Shown here: positions 44,461-52,883 of the stretch, piece after piece
Numbering within the stretch: position 1 is the first letter of the stretch
How the letters are laid out: every line of letters starts with the position of its first letter
Assembly (NCBI GenBank): GCA_020628865.1
Contig: JAHDEJ010000024.1
Span: 24,376 to 88,375, forward strand
Length of the DNA: 64,000 nt
Source: Acidimicrobiales bacterium
GTDB lineage: Bacteria; Actinomycetota; Acidimicrobiia; Acidimicrobiales; SHLQ01
Direction: 5' to 3'
The notes under the pieces: generated by a model
Database searches by the model: none
Seen by the model: the letters and a program-made list of their open reading frames with translations, nothing else
What the model was told of the DNA's origin: nothing
Position numbers and translations under genes: made by a program

Positions 44461-45285
44461 ATGGCGCGGATCTACACCTACGGCGGTGAATTGGCGGAAC
44501 GCAACCACACGGTTGGCGGCCTCCAGGCGGGGAAGGGCAGCCGGAAGTACTCCCAGGCGAGCGCAACCTCGCCCGAACAGGCCGCGGCCGTTGCAGAGGC
44601 CGGCATCGACATGTTGTCGATCGTCACGCAGGACGTCGCGATGGTTCGTAGCGTCTGCCCCACCACGTTCATCACCGCCGCGCTGATGCTCACCGATCAC
44701 CCCACCGACGATGACCTCCTGCGCAACGGCTTCGCGGCGATGGAGGCGGGGGCCGACGCCCTCTACACGATCCGAGGTCTGAGCGCCGTCGAACTGCTGG
44801 CCGAGAAGGGGATTCCCGTCATGGGGCACGCCGGACTCGTCCCTCGGTTCTCCACGTGGACGGGAGGACTGCGCGCCGTCGGCAAGACGGCCGATGAGGC
44901 GCTCGGGATCCTCGATCACTGCCGACAGCTCGAAGACGCCGGCGCGTTCGCCGTCGAGATGGAAGTCGTGGCTTCCGAAGTGCTGGAGGAGATCACCAAG
45001 CGCACCTCGCTGCTGACCTCATCGATCGGTGGCGGCCCAGCCGGCGACATCATCTTCCTCTTCACCGAAGACATAACCGGTGAGAATCCCGATCCGCCCC
45101 GGCACGTCCGCCGATACGGCGATGTCGGGCAGACCGTCGCCCAGGCCCACCGAGAACGCGTCGAGGCGCTCCGGGCCTTCCACCACGACGTCACCGACTT
45201 GCACTTCCCAGGACCGGCCGAATCCGTCGCGATGTCCGAGGGCGAGGCGACGAGACTGCGGCAACAACTCGAGACGCTGGACTGA
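44461..45285 (+). CDS. PanB-family (ketopantoate hydroxymethyltransferase-like) enzyme
   Basis: The 274-residue protein follows the PanB/PEP-mutase-like barrel: SPEQAAAVAEAGIDMLSIVT, YTIRGLSAVELLAEKGIPVMGHAGLVPRF, GAFAVEMEVVASEVLEEIT with the catalytic Glu, and SSIGGGPAGDIIFLFTEDI. True PanB adds a hydroxymethyl from methylene-THF to ketoisovalerate. This sequence lacks the usual DSL-metal motif in its classical form, so a different substrate is likely. It is last before the right-hand att-like repeat, 70 nt after the aldolase gene. Confidence 0.75.
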   Translation: MARIYTYGGELAERNHTVGGLQAGKGSRKYSQASATSPEQAAAVAEAGIDMLSIVTQDVAMVRSVCPTTFITAALMLTDHPTDDDLLRNGFAAMEAGADALYTIRGLSAVELLAEKGIPVMGHAGLVPRFSTWTGGLRAVGKTADEALGILDHCRQLEDAGAFAVEMEVVASEVLEEITKRTSLLTSSIGGGPAGDIIFLFTEDITGENPDPPRHVRRYGDVGQTVAQAHRERVEALRAFHHDVTDLHFPGPAESVAMSEGEATRLRQQLETLD

Positions 45286-45388
45286 CGGTCGCAACTTCGA
45301 TCTCGACAGCGATCTTCGGTCGACGATCACGCGGCCAGAGGCAGCGACATCCAGCCGCTCCGGTGGCGAGGGTTAAGGGTTGCATTCG

Positions 45389-45401
45389 CCCCTCCGACAC
45401 C
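45389..45401 (+). repeat. att-like repeat copy 4 (right end)
   Basis: CCCCTCCGACACC, followed by AACAGAAATC; copy 1 at the tRNA is followed by ACAGAAATC. The match beyond the 13-mer occurs only between copies 1 and 4. That is what is expected if they are the outer ends of the whole island. Confidence 0.8.
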
Positions 45402-45416
45402 AACAGAAATCGTTGA

Positions 45417-45453
45417 GATTCCGGGGCTCAAGGGCTCCGGAATCGCCCGTTTT
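45417..45453 (+). terminator. Hairpin with T run just after att copy 4
   Basis: GATTCCGG (45417-45424) pairs with CCGGAATC (45437-45444) around a 12-base loop and is followed by GCCCGTTTTGG. It could be the original terminator of tRNA-Leu, moved 34.6 kb away by the insertions. Confidence 0.5.
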
Positions 45454-45833
45454 GGGGTCGTTTGTCAGCACGATGTCATCGGAATCGAGCGACTACGCGT
45501 GGCCGTGGCGGGTCAACTGCCTGTGTTGAAATGAGGTGGTGCCCCGAGCGGCAGGGGAGGCATCCGGTCATCACATCACAGGCCCCAGGTCCGAGCTGAC
45601 TTGCAGCGCCACTTCAGTAGTGCAGAAGGAGTTCCTCGGCGAACGAACCCGAGGATTGCGCATTCACGCCAGGTAGCTGGCTGAATGTCCGTTCCGCAAT
45701 CGCACCAGGACGATTGGGCAAATTTTGGCGACCTATCGGTCTGGTCGGGGTGTCTCGTGAGACGTAGGGTCAACATTGGCGCCACAACGAGCTGGTCCAC
45801 AGGCCTGGCTGCCACCGGAGACAGAGGAGAGAA

Positions 45834-46616
45834 GTGGACAACGCGAACGTACCCACCCCGATGGACGGCGGGATCACCGACCGCGAACGGCAGCGAGTCT
45901 TCGTGACGATGAACGCAACCTTCAAGGATGAAGCGAAGTGTCGGCGGGCGATGGAGACGATCGTCAACGATGCGCACGCCGCCTATGGCGTCGCGTCCCA
46001 CTTCTGGTTTCAAAGCCAGGATGGCCTGTCGCTTTTCGTGGTCGAGCAATATGCAGATGAGGCGGCACTCAGGCAGGCGGTGAGGAGGTTCACGACCGCA
46101 AGGATCTCCTTCTTCCGGTCCATCAAGGTGGTGGATGTGTCCGTGCACGGAGACGTGTCCCTCGTCATCAAGGCGATGTTTGCCCTGCTCCGACCCACCT
46201 ACGCGAAGTACTACGCCGGGTTCTCCAAGAGCGTCCCCGAGTCCGACGGATCCGGCATCAAGGACGTCGAGCGCAACCGAGTGTTCGTCGCAAGCCACGG
46301 TGCACTTCTCGATGCAAGCGGCAGCGACGCCGCAACGACGAGGTTGCCCGCTGCCGCACATGATGAGCCGGGTACGTCCTCACACTTCTGGACGCAGGCC
46401 CGCACCGGCAATGACCTCTTCGTACTGGAGCAGTACCAGGACGAAACGGCGTTGCTGAACCACCTCCGGAGCAATGCAGATCTGCGAGCTGCCGCCCTCT
46501 CGCGTGTTGACGTCCGCGAGGTCACGATCTACGGAGCCGACCCCGCTGTAGTCAGCGAGTTCTACGACGCTCGGAACCCCACGTACATGAACTACTTCGG
46601 GGGCTACTCGAAGTAG
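45834..46616 (+). CDS. Tandem-duplicated dimeric alpha-beta barrel protein (ABM-like)
   Basis: The 260 residues are two copies of one domain. HFWFQSQDGLSLFVVEQYAD, VSVHGDV and PTYAKYYAGFSK in the first half match HFWTQARTGNDLFVLEQYQD, VTIYGAD and PTYMNYFGGYSK in the second. The pattern EQYxDExAL and the strand order fit small monooxygenase-like (ABM) folds, which normally dimerise. Here the dimer would be one chain. The start is GTG with AGAGGAGAG upstream. The function is unknown. Confidence 0.7.
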   Translation: MDNANVPTPMDGGITDRERQRVFVTMNATFKDEAKCRRAMETIVNDAHAAYGVASHFWFQSQDGLSLFVVEQYADEAALRQAVRRFTTARISFFRSIKVVDVSVHGDVSLVIKAMFALLRPTYAKYYAGFSKSVPESDGSGIKDVERNRVFVASHGALLDASGSDAATTRLPAAAHDEPGTSSHFWTQARTGNDLFVLEQYQDETALLNHLRSNADLRAAALSRVDVREVTIYGADPAVVSEFYDARNPTYMNYFGGYSK

Positions 46617-46852
46617 GCCGAATAGCTGTTGCGAGTGAGGATCCGGACATGCTCCGGGCCCAGGCGCGCCTCAGCTTCACCGAGGCTGACAGCCGGCGCT
46701 CGAGCCGCCGGAGGCGCGATCTAGCCGAGCGCCTCCGGGCTGCCAAAGGTAATGCTGCCCGAATCGGAACGTTGGTTATAGGTCGGCGATGACTGCGAGC
46801 GACAGGGCTCGGAAGCCGTCCATTTCGGGCCGTTTCTGCCGATCTCGAGCGT
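46617..46852. other. Intergenic stretch, nothing recognised
   Basis: The 236 bases between two convergent genes contain no supported gene. CGGCGCTCGAGCCGCCGG near 46690-46710 is self-complementary in part and could act as a terminator for either gene. Confidence 0.4.
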
Positions 46853-47440
46853 TTACCAGACGCCTGGGAGCATGCGGGCGCGGTCGGCAGCGTAGGAGGC
46901 GTATTTCTCTCCGAGCGCCTGGGCAAGGGCGCGCTCCTCGACGCTGATCCGACGAACCATCGCTGCGAGCGTGCCGAGGAACACGAGCAGGAGGCCGGGC
47001 CAGGTCCCCAGCGCCAAGCCGACTCCAAGGAACGCGATGGCAGATCCTGCGTACATCGGATGTCGCACGAGCCGATACGGGCCAGACGTGACGAGGTCGT
47101 GGTCGTCCTGGATCGTGACGAGTGCCTGATGGAACCGGCCGAGCGTGTTGTGGCTCCACTGGCGAAGCGCGAGTCCGATGAGCAGTACGACGATCCCAAC
47201 CACGAACACGGGCAGCGAAGCGGTCCACGCGCCAACGCCCAGAAGGCAAAGCACGCCGGCGATGCACACGAGAAGCACGGGCACCACTTCGAGGTAGACC
47301 AAGGCCCAACGGTCGTCGCGCACCGAAGAATCGTCAGGGGTGTCGAATCCTTGGGTGAACTCCTGGGCGAGGAACACCAGCATGACCGCTGTGAAGATCG
47401 CAGCGCCCGTCGCTGTCGACGCGTAGGGCATGTCCGGCAT
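46853..47440 (-). CDS. Isoprenylcysteine-carboxyl-methyltransferase-like membrane methyltransferase
   Basis: The 195-residue protein has about five hydrophobic helices and the ICMT/PEMT signature in the C-terminal half: LVTSGPYRLVRHPMYAGSAI, then RISVEERALAQALGEKYASY and a final PGVW. In bacteria such proteins methylate lipids or small hydrophobic molecules with SAM. Nothing in the neighbourhood fixes the substrate. Confidence 0.87.
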   Translation of the reverse strand: MPDMPYASTATGAAIFTAVMLVFLAQEFTQGFDTPDDSSVRDDRWALVYLEVVPVLLVCIAGVLCLLGVGAWTASLPVFVVGIVVLLIGLALRQWSHNTLGRFHQALVTIQDDHDLVTSGPYRLVRHPMYAGSAIAFLGVGLALGTWPGLLLVFLGTLAAMVRRISVEERALAQALGEKYASYAADRARMLPGVW

Positions 47441-47482
47441 CGTAGCTCTGGGCCGGTTCGCAGAGGAAGCGTCGATTCTCGA

Positions 47483-49141
47483 TCAGTCCTGCGGTCCGTA
47501 GATCTCGGTTGCCGTCTGCTGATCGATCAGGCCGTTCTTGATGTCGAGGGCCACCGCTCCGGCGTCGCGTTCTCGCGGATCTCCGAGTCCGCCGCCGTTG
47601 CCTGTGACGATCCGGATGAGATCGCCTTTCTTCGTCGCGAGTTCGGACACGGCCGAATAACGGGTGGTCTCTCCGGTCTCTGCGCTCACCACCTCGCAAT
47701 AGTTCGGAGATCCCTCGCGTCCTCCATGTGCTGCCCAGGCGGGAAAGCGCGATCGCGTGTAGTCCATGGTCAGGTAGCCGTCGTCCGAGCGGACTCGATA
47801 CTCCGCCACGATGCCACGCCCGCCGGTGTGCTTGCCCTCGCCCCCGGGTGCAGTGTTGAGTTCCATTCGTTCGACGAAGAGACCGTTCTTGGCTTCGTTG
47901 ATCTCGGCGGGGCAGTTGTACGTCTCGCCGTGAAAGCCCGAGAACACCGCAGAGTTGCCATCCCGTTGTTGGCTGCCGCCCCAACCCCCGACCTGTGGCT
48001 CGATGATCGTGTACTGCCGGCCGGTGTCGGGATGGGTGCCGCCGATGAACGTGCCACACACTGAGGCGAAGTGCCCCGCACCGAAGATGTCCGGAAGCCC
48101 CGGGGCCAGGCACCGCCACAACAGATCGAACAGGCGTAGTTCGATCTCGTAGTAGAAGCCCATTGCGGCGGGCTCTTCGGCGTCGAACGTCGACCCTTTC
48201 CGGGTCAGCAGCGTGATCGGTCGAAACGAGCCGCTGTTCGCCGGCGTGTCGGGTGCTGTCAACGATTTGAAGATCATCTGTGCAGAGACCATGGCTGCGT
48301 CGCGCGACGTGTTGGTTGGCGACGCGTGCTGGTCAGGATTGTCGCGAAGGTCGACGAGAAATTCGTCCTCCGAGATGGTCACGTGGACCGTGAACACCTC
48401 GCCGTTGTCCTGTTCCTCGCTGAGCGAGAACGTACCGTGCGGGAGCTCGGCCAGCGCTGCCCGGGCGACCTGTTCGCCGTAGTCCATGAACCTGCGCATC
48501 GCTTCGACGAACGTGGCTACCCCGTACTTGTTGGCGACCGATTCGAGTCGTCGCGCTCCGACCCGCGCGGAGGCGATCGCCGCCCACACATCGCCCTGGA
48601 TCGTGTCGGGCATACGAGAGTTGGTGGTGATGATGTCCATCACTGCAGCGTTCGTGACGCCGGCGTCGATGGCCCGAATCGCAGGCAGGCGGAGACCCTC
48701 TTGAAAAATCTCGGTGGCCTCGCCGGTCAGCGAGCCAGGTGCCATTCCTCCAACGTCGCTGTTGTGCGCGATGTTGGCCGTCCACGCGACCAGCCGATCC
48801 TCGGCGAACACGGGCATCGCCACGACGATGTCGTTGAGGTGGGTGACGCCGCCGTGGTACGGGTCGTTCGTGATGAAGACGTCTCCCGGTGAGATGTCGT
48901 CGCCGAACTTGGAAATGATCACCTTGCAGGCCTTGTCGAGCACGCCGATGAAGGCGGGGATCCCCGCGCCCGAGGAGGCAATCTCGCCATCGCCGTCGAG
49001 AACGCCGGTTCCCATGTCGAGAACCTCGTAGATGATGGAGCTCATCGCCGATCGCTTCATGGCGACGAACATCTCATCGGCCGCCGCCTGCAACGCGTTC
49101 TGGATGATCTCGATGGTGATCGGATCGAAGTGATCGGTCAT
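47483..49141 (-). CDS. Hydantoinase B/oxoprolinase family subunit (HyuB-like), first pair
   Basis: The 552-residue protein is the B subunit of ATP-dependent hydantoinases, N-methylhydantoinases and acetone-carboxylase-like enzymes. Motifs are DPITIEIIQNALQAAADEMF, FITNDPYHGGVTHLNDIVVA and the late GGRGIVAEYRVRSDDGYLTM and GNGGGLGDPRERD. The ATG at 49141 has AGGAGGG upstream, so the longer frame up to 49426 is rejected. It is preceded by its A partner, 22 nt upstream. Confidence 0.92.
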   Translation of the reverse strand: MTDHFDPITIEIIQNALQAAADEMFVAMKRSAMSSIIYEVLDMGTGVLDGDGEIASSGAGIPAFIGVLDKACKVIISKFGDDISPGDVFITNDPYHGGVTHLNDIVVAMPVFAEDRLVAWTANIAHNSDVGGMAPGSLTGEATEIFQEGLRLPAIRAIDAGVTNAAVMDIITTNSRMPDTIQGDVWAAIASARVGARRLESVANKYGVATFVEAMRRFMDYGEQVARAALAELPHGTFSLSEEQDNGEVFTVHVTISEDEFLVDLRDNPDQHASPTNTSRDAAMVSAQMIFKSLTAPDTPANSGSFRPITLLTRKGSTFDAEEPAAMGFYYEIELRLFDLLWRCLAPGLPDIFGAGHFASVCGTFIGGTHPDTGRQYTIIEPQVGGWGGSQQRDGNSAVFSGFHGETYNCPAEINEAKNGLFVERMELNTAPGGEGKHTGGRGIVAEYRVRSDDGYLTMDYTRSRFPAWAAHGGREGSPNYCEVVSAETGETTRYSAVSELATKKGDLIRIVTGNGGGLGDPRERDAGAVALDIKNGLIDQQTATEIYGPQD

Positions 49142-49163
49142 GCGCCCTCCTGATCGGTGGTGG

Positions 49164-51245
49164 TCACGCTCGGTCGGTGAGCGTGATGTGGATGTTGCGG
49201 AAGCCATCGATTTCCACGAGACAGTTCGGGTGAACGACAACCGAGGTGCCTGCTCCCTCGATGATGGCTGGTCCGTCGAGTTTGTGGCCGGGCCGAAGGT
49301 CGTCGGCGCGGAAACACGGTGTTTCGAAGACGCCCTCATCGGCGAAGTCGACGCGACGGTGGGCCGAAGGCTCGACTGAGCCGGCGTCGACCCGTTCTTC
49401 GTCCACGAGGTCGGGTCTTCCCGCATCAGCTCTGCCAGTGATGTGGACGCCGACGAACTCGACGGGTGCGTCGAGCCGGTAGGTGTATTCGGCCTCGTAG
49501 CGATCGTGGAAGCGCTCGATGATTGGCGAAGCGGCGCCGCCGTTCAACTCGTCTTCGTCGACCGGCACCTCGATGGTGTGCTCCTGGTTCTGGTAGCGGA
49601 GGCGAGCGAGGTACTCGTGACGGATGGCATCTTGTGGCACACCGTCAGCCATCATGTTTTCGTCGAGCTCGATGCGGACATCCGTGAACGTCTGAGCGAT
49701 CGTTGCCATCTCCTCATCGACAAGGTCGAGGACTCGGCTTCTGAACGAGTCTCGGCGCAGGTCGGCCATCAACATGCCCCACGCCGAGAAGACCGAGGCG
49801 GCTTCCGGGATGACAACCTTGGCGATGCCCAGTTCTCGGGCGAGCGCCACGCCGTGCATGGGTCCGCCGCCGCCGAAAGCGACGAGGGTGAAGTCGCGCG
49901 GGTCGAAGCCACGATTCAGCGAGATCAGGTTCAGCGCATTCAGCATCGCGTCGTTCGCCAGCCGGACAATCCCGCGTGCCGCACCTGTTGCATCGATCCC
50001 GAGCTGAGCGCCGATCGCCGTGAGTGCGTGTTCGGCTGCGCTCATGTCGGGCGTGACACCACCGCCGCAGAAGTCTTCGCGCCCGATTCGACCGAGCCAC
50101 AGATTTGCGTCGGTGGTCGTGGCGGCCGAACCGCCGCGTCCGTACGACGCCGGGCCCGGTGAAGCACCTGCAGACTGTGGGCCCACTCGAAGCTTCTTGA
50201 AGTCGTCGACCCATGCAATTGAGCCTCCGCCGTTGCCGATCTCCACGAGGTCGACCACAGGAACCATCACGGGGTACCCGGCAGATGTGCGGTTTCGCTC
50301 GATCCAGTAGTCGGTGACCACGCGGACCTGTCCGTCTTCGATGAGCGAGCATTTGGCTGTCGTTCCGCCGATGTCGAGAGCGAGAACGTTTGGTTCGCCG
50401 ATGAGTCGACCCAACGCAGCTGCCGCTTGGAAACCCGACGCAGGACCCGATTCGGTGATCGTGATCGGGGTGGCCGATGCCGCTTCGAGCGAGGCCACGC
50501 CGCAGTTCGACTGCATGACGAGCGTCGGTCCGGTGAGTCCTCGCTCGCAGAGTGTCTCCTGCAGTTGGTTCAGATAGCGCTCCGCAGGGGGTTGTACGTA
50601 CGCAGACAAGACGGTGGTGCTCGTCCGTTCGTACTCGCGCCATTCGCGAGTGATCTGGTGCGAGGCAACGACGGCGACCTCCGGCCAGCGGTCCCGAATC
50701 GCCTCGACCACGGCGCGTTCGTGGTCGGTGTTCGCGTACGCATTGAGCAGGCAGATCGCAATCGCTTCGACTCCTTCAATGCGGAAGTCGTCGAGGATGT
50801 CGTCGAGACCGGCGAGATCGAGCGGCCGACGCTCATCCCCGAGGTGAGTGATTCGCCCCGGCACTTCCCGTCGAAGATGCCGAGGGACGAATGCGGGCGG
50901 CTTGGCGTAGTCGAGGTTGAAGAAGTCCGGCCGATTGCCTCGAGCGATCTCGAGCGAATCGCGAAACCCCTCCGTGGTGATCAGCCCGACAGTGACCCCG
51001 CGTCGCTCGGTGAGCGCGTTGATTACGACCGTGGTGCCATGCACGTGGTGGTGTACGGCTGCGAGATCGACATTGCCGTCGTCGATCGCGTTGAGAATGC
51101 CCTGCTCGAAGCCCTGTGGGGTGGTGTCCACCTTTGTCGTTCGGACGCGTTGCGCCCCCGAGCGTTCGTCGGTTTCGAACGTCACGAGATCGGTGAAGGT
51201 GCCGCCGACATCGGTGGCGAGACGGACCGTCTGCTCAGCGGACAT
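49164..51245 (-). CDS. Hydantoinase A/oxoprolinase family subunit (HyuA-like), first pair
   Basis: The 693-residue protein has the actin-like ATP-binding start ATDVGGTFTDLVTF, HGTTVVINALTERRGVTVGL, EWREYERTSTTVLSAYVQP, the second phosphate loop ALDIGGTTAKCSL and LVAFGGGGPMHGVALARELG. A and B subunits together hydrolyse cyclic amides with ATP or carboxylate ketones. It overlaps the first XRE-cupin regulator by 11 bases. Confidence 0.93.
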   Translation of the reverse strand: MSAEQTVRLATDVGGTFTDLVTFETDERSGAQRVRTTKVDTTPQGFEQGILNAIDDGNVDLAAVHHHVHGTTVVINALTERRGVTVGLITTEGFRDSLEIARGNRPDFFNLDYAKPPAFVPRHLRREVPGRITHLGDERRPLDLAGLDDILDDFRIEGVEAIAICLLNAYANTDHERAVVEAIRDRWPEVAVVASHQITREWREYERTSTTVLSAYVQPPAERYLNQLQETLCERGLTGPTLVMQSNCGVASLEAASATPITITESGPASGFQAAAALGRLIGEPNVLALDIGGTTAKCSLIEDGQVRVVTDYWIERNRTSAGYPVMVPVVDLVEIGNGGGSIAWVDDFKKLRVGPQSAGASPGPASYGRGGSAATTTDANLWLGRIGREDFCGGGVTPDMSAAEHALTAIGAQLGIDATGAARGIVRLANDAMLNALNLISLNRGFDPRDFTLVAFGGGGPMHGVALARELGIAKVVIPEAASVFSAWGMLMADLRRDSFRSRVLDLVDEEMATIAQTFTDVRIELDENMMADGVPQDAIRHEYLARLRYQNQEHTIEVPVDEDELNGGAASPIIERFHDRYEAEYTYRLDAPVEFVGVHITGRADAGRPDLVDEERVDAGSVEPSAHRRVDFADEGVFETPCFRADDLRPGHKLDGPAIIEGAGTSVVVHPNCLVEIDGFRNIHITLTDRA

Positions 51246-51822
51246 GGCCAGGCTCCAGCGGTGTGACGATCAAGATGTCGGCGTCTGCGCCGGCGACCAC
51301 GCGGCACCATTGGAGACGCTCGCTGTCCATGGTGTCGCCTTCGCCCAGTTCGATGATCGGACGGTTCTCCAGTTCGAGCGTCGCCTCGCCTCGGAGGACG
51401 TAGATCAACAAGTCGCCCAGCGTCGGGTTGTCGACGTCTCGGGATTCGCCCGCCCGGAGTCGCACGACCTCCAGGCTCAGCTCGAGATCGTCGTGACTGA
51501 CGGTGGCACTCGAGCCCACGGCGATGCTGTCGAGCGATCCGCTCGCAACGTGATGGCCGCCGATGCGGGGGAGGAGTTCGGTGATCGTGAGCCCAAGGGC
51601 TCGAACGACGCGAAGGAGAACGGGCAGACTCGCCTGGGTCAGTCCCCGTTCGATGTCATTGAGATGACTGACGGAGATCTCGGCTTGCTCGGCCACCTCT
51701 CGGAGGCTCGAGTCGAGATCGAGGCGGCGCTCAGCGAGGCGGGCGCCCACTTCGGCGCTGATCGCACTGAACTGGCCGCCGGCACTTCCTTCGGGTGGCG
51801 TGGTGGGTGGACGCTTCGACAA
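51235..51822 (-). CDS. XRE-cupin transcriptional regulator 1
   Basis: The 195-residue protein joins a helix-turn-helix (LREVAEQAEISVSHLNDIERGLTQ, about residues 38-62) to a C-terminal cupin (about 110-190) for a small ligand. The TTG at 51822 is a credible start: AAAGGAG lies 6-7 bases upstream and no other start fits. It forms a leftward operon with the first HyuA/HyuB pair and probably senses that pathway's substrate. Confidence 0.88.
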   Translation of the reverse strand: MSKRPPTTPPEGSAGGQFSAISAEVGARLAERRLDLDSSLREVAEQAEISVSHLNDIERGLTQASLPVLLRVVRALGLTITELLPRIGGHHVASGSLDSIAVGSSATVSHDDLELSLEVVRLRAGESRDVDNPTLGDLLIYVLRGEATLELENRPIIELGEGDTMDSERLQWCRVVAGADADILIVTPLEPGHVR

Positions 51823-51834
51823 CGATTGCTCCTT

Positions 51835-52401
51835 TCAGAAGATCGCCGGGCTGACGACCCAGAGGATCTCTGCGTCTCGGGCGCTCGTGACCTGGATGAT
51901 GTGTTCTTCGTGGGATCCGTAGTGGAGCCACTGGTTCTGCCCGAGGTCGTGGACTTCAGAGCCGAAAATGATCCGTACCGAGCCGCTCAGCACGAGCCCG
52001 AATCGTTCACCGAAGTGGCGGAATGTGATCGGTGGACTGTCCGGCGGGATGTGATGGATCAGCGCTGTGTAGGCGCCTTCGTTTCCATGGGCGCCGAGGA
52101 CTGCGTAGCGTTGCTCGGCTTCGTCCTCGGACGGGCGGGTGCGAAGCCGTAGCGGCTCACTCTTCCGGCTCACGTGGATCTTGGGCCCGGTCACCTGCTC
52201 GAAGAGCGTGGCCATCTCGACACCAAGTGATGCCGCCACGGTGGCGAGGCCGGAAAGAGAAGGAACCGAATCCCCTCGTTCGATCTGGGAGAGGTACGAG
52301 CTGGTGTAGCCGGTGAGATCGGCGAGCTCCCTGAGGCTGAGGCCTCTGGCTGCGCGCAGTTCGGCGAGATTGCGGCCAACGGCTTCGAGCTCGATCTCCA
52401 A
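51835..52401 (-). CDS. XRE-cupin transcriptional regulator 2
   Basis: The protein has a helix-turn-helix (LSLRELADLTGYTSSYLSQIERGDSVPSL, split here as two motifs LSLRELADLTGYTSS and YLSQIERG) and a cupin with ITFRHFGERFGLVLSGSVRI and HYGSHEEHIIQV. It is a paralogue of the neighbour 12 nt downstream. The TTG at 52401 with AAAGGGG 6 bases before it gives 188 residues. The frame stays open to 52551, but that extension has no XRE character. It is divergent from the second HyuA/HyuB operon. Confidence 0.85.
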   Translation of the reverse strand: MEIELEAVGRNLAELRAARGLSLRELADLTGYTSSYLSQIERGDSVPSLSGLATVAASLGVEMATLFEQVTGPKIHVSRKSEPLRLRTRPSEDEAEQRYAVLGAHGNEGAYTALIHHIPPDSPPITFRHFGERFGLVLSGSVRIIFGSEVHDLGQNQWLHYGSHEEHIIQVTSARDAEILWVVSPAIF

Positions 52402-52565
52402 CGTGCACCCCTTTGCGAGAGTCTGATCCGCACAGCGTATGTGCCCGCGCCACACATCACCGTAACCGAGCTCTACCTGTACATCCACTCGAAGTACACA
52501 CTTGCATACTCCAACCGGGCTGGTTAAGGTCCGTGTACTCATATCGGACAAGTGATGGGGATCGC
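52402..52565. promoter_or_regulatory. Divergent control region between the XRE-cupin genes and the second Hyu operon
   Basis: The 164 bases include AGTACAC (52493-52499) and its inverted partner GTGTACT (52533-52539), with a TGTACA nearby (52479-52484), and a smaller dyad CCAACC...GGTT around 52511-52524. These are candidate operators for one or both XRE-cupin proteins. Confidence 0.45.
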
Positions 52566-52883
52566 ATGATCAAGACCGTGTTGACGATGAGACCGGCTCC
52601 CGGTCGGACAGGAGATCTCGTCGAGCTCTTCCGCCGCGAGTCGATCATCGACAAGGCCTTGACCGTCAAGGGTTGTCACAACGTCGAGGTATTGGCCTCA
52701 GAACTCGAGGTCCTGGTCGCCGCGACCTGGGAAGACGACGCGGCCTACGAACGCTGGCTCGCGCATCCGGAACGCAATGCAACGAACGTCGAGCTGAACG
52801 ACCTGCTGATCGAACCGATCAGCGAGACGACATCCGGGGGGCGGTATGAGGTCGCTCTCGCCGGATCACAGGAGGGTGCATGA
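52566..52883 (+). CDS. ABM-domain (antibiotic biosynthesis monooxygenase-like) protein
   Basis: The 105-residue protein is a single dimeric alpha-beta barrel domain: VLTMRPAPGRTGDLVELFRR, GCHNVEVLASE and VLVAATWEDDAAYERWLAHPER are the strands and helix of the fold. Such proteins are cofactor-free oxygenases, isomerases or sensors. It leads the second Hyu operon and ends in the TGATG/GGAGGG region that starts the A subunit. Confidence 0.75.
   Translation: MIKTVLTMRPAPGRTGDLVELFRRESIIDKALTVKGCHNVEVLASELEVLVAATWEDDAAYERWLAHPERNATNVELNDLLIEPISETTSGGRYEVALAGSQEGA

Larger units (their letters stand above)
45286..45833. other. Non-coding stretch at the right end of the island
   Basis: These 548 bases hold the fourth att-like repeat (45389-45401), a hairpin with a T run (45417-45453) and no gene that I can support. 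The minus-strand frame across 45576-46361 is a shadow of the next gene. A GTG start with AGAGGAGAG closes the stretch. Confidence 0.6.
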
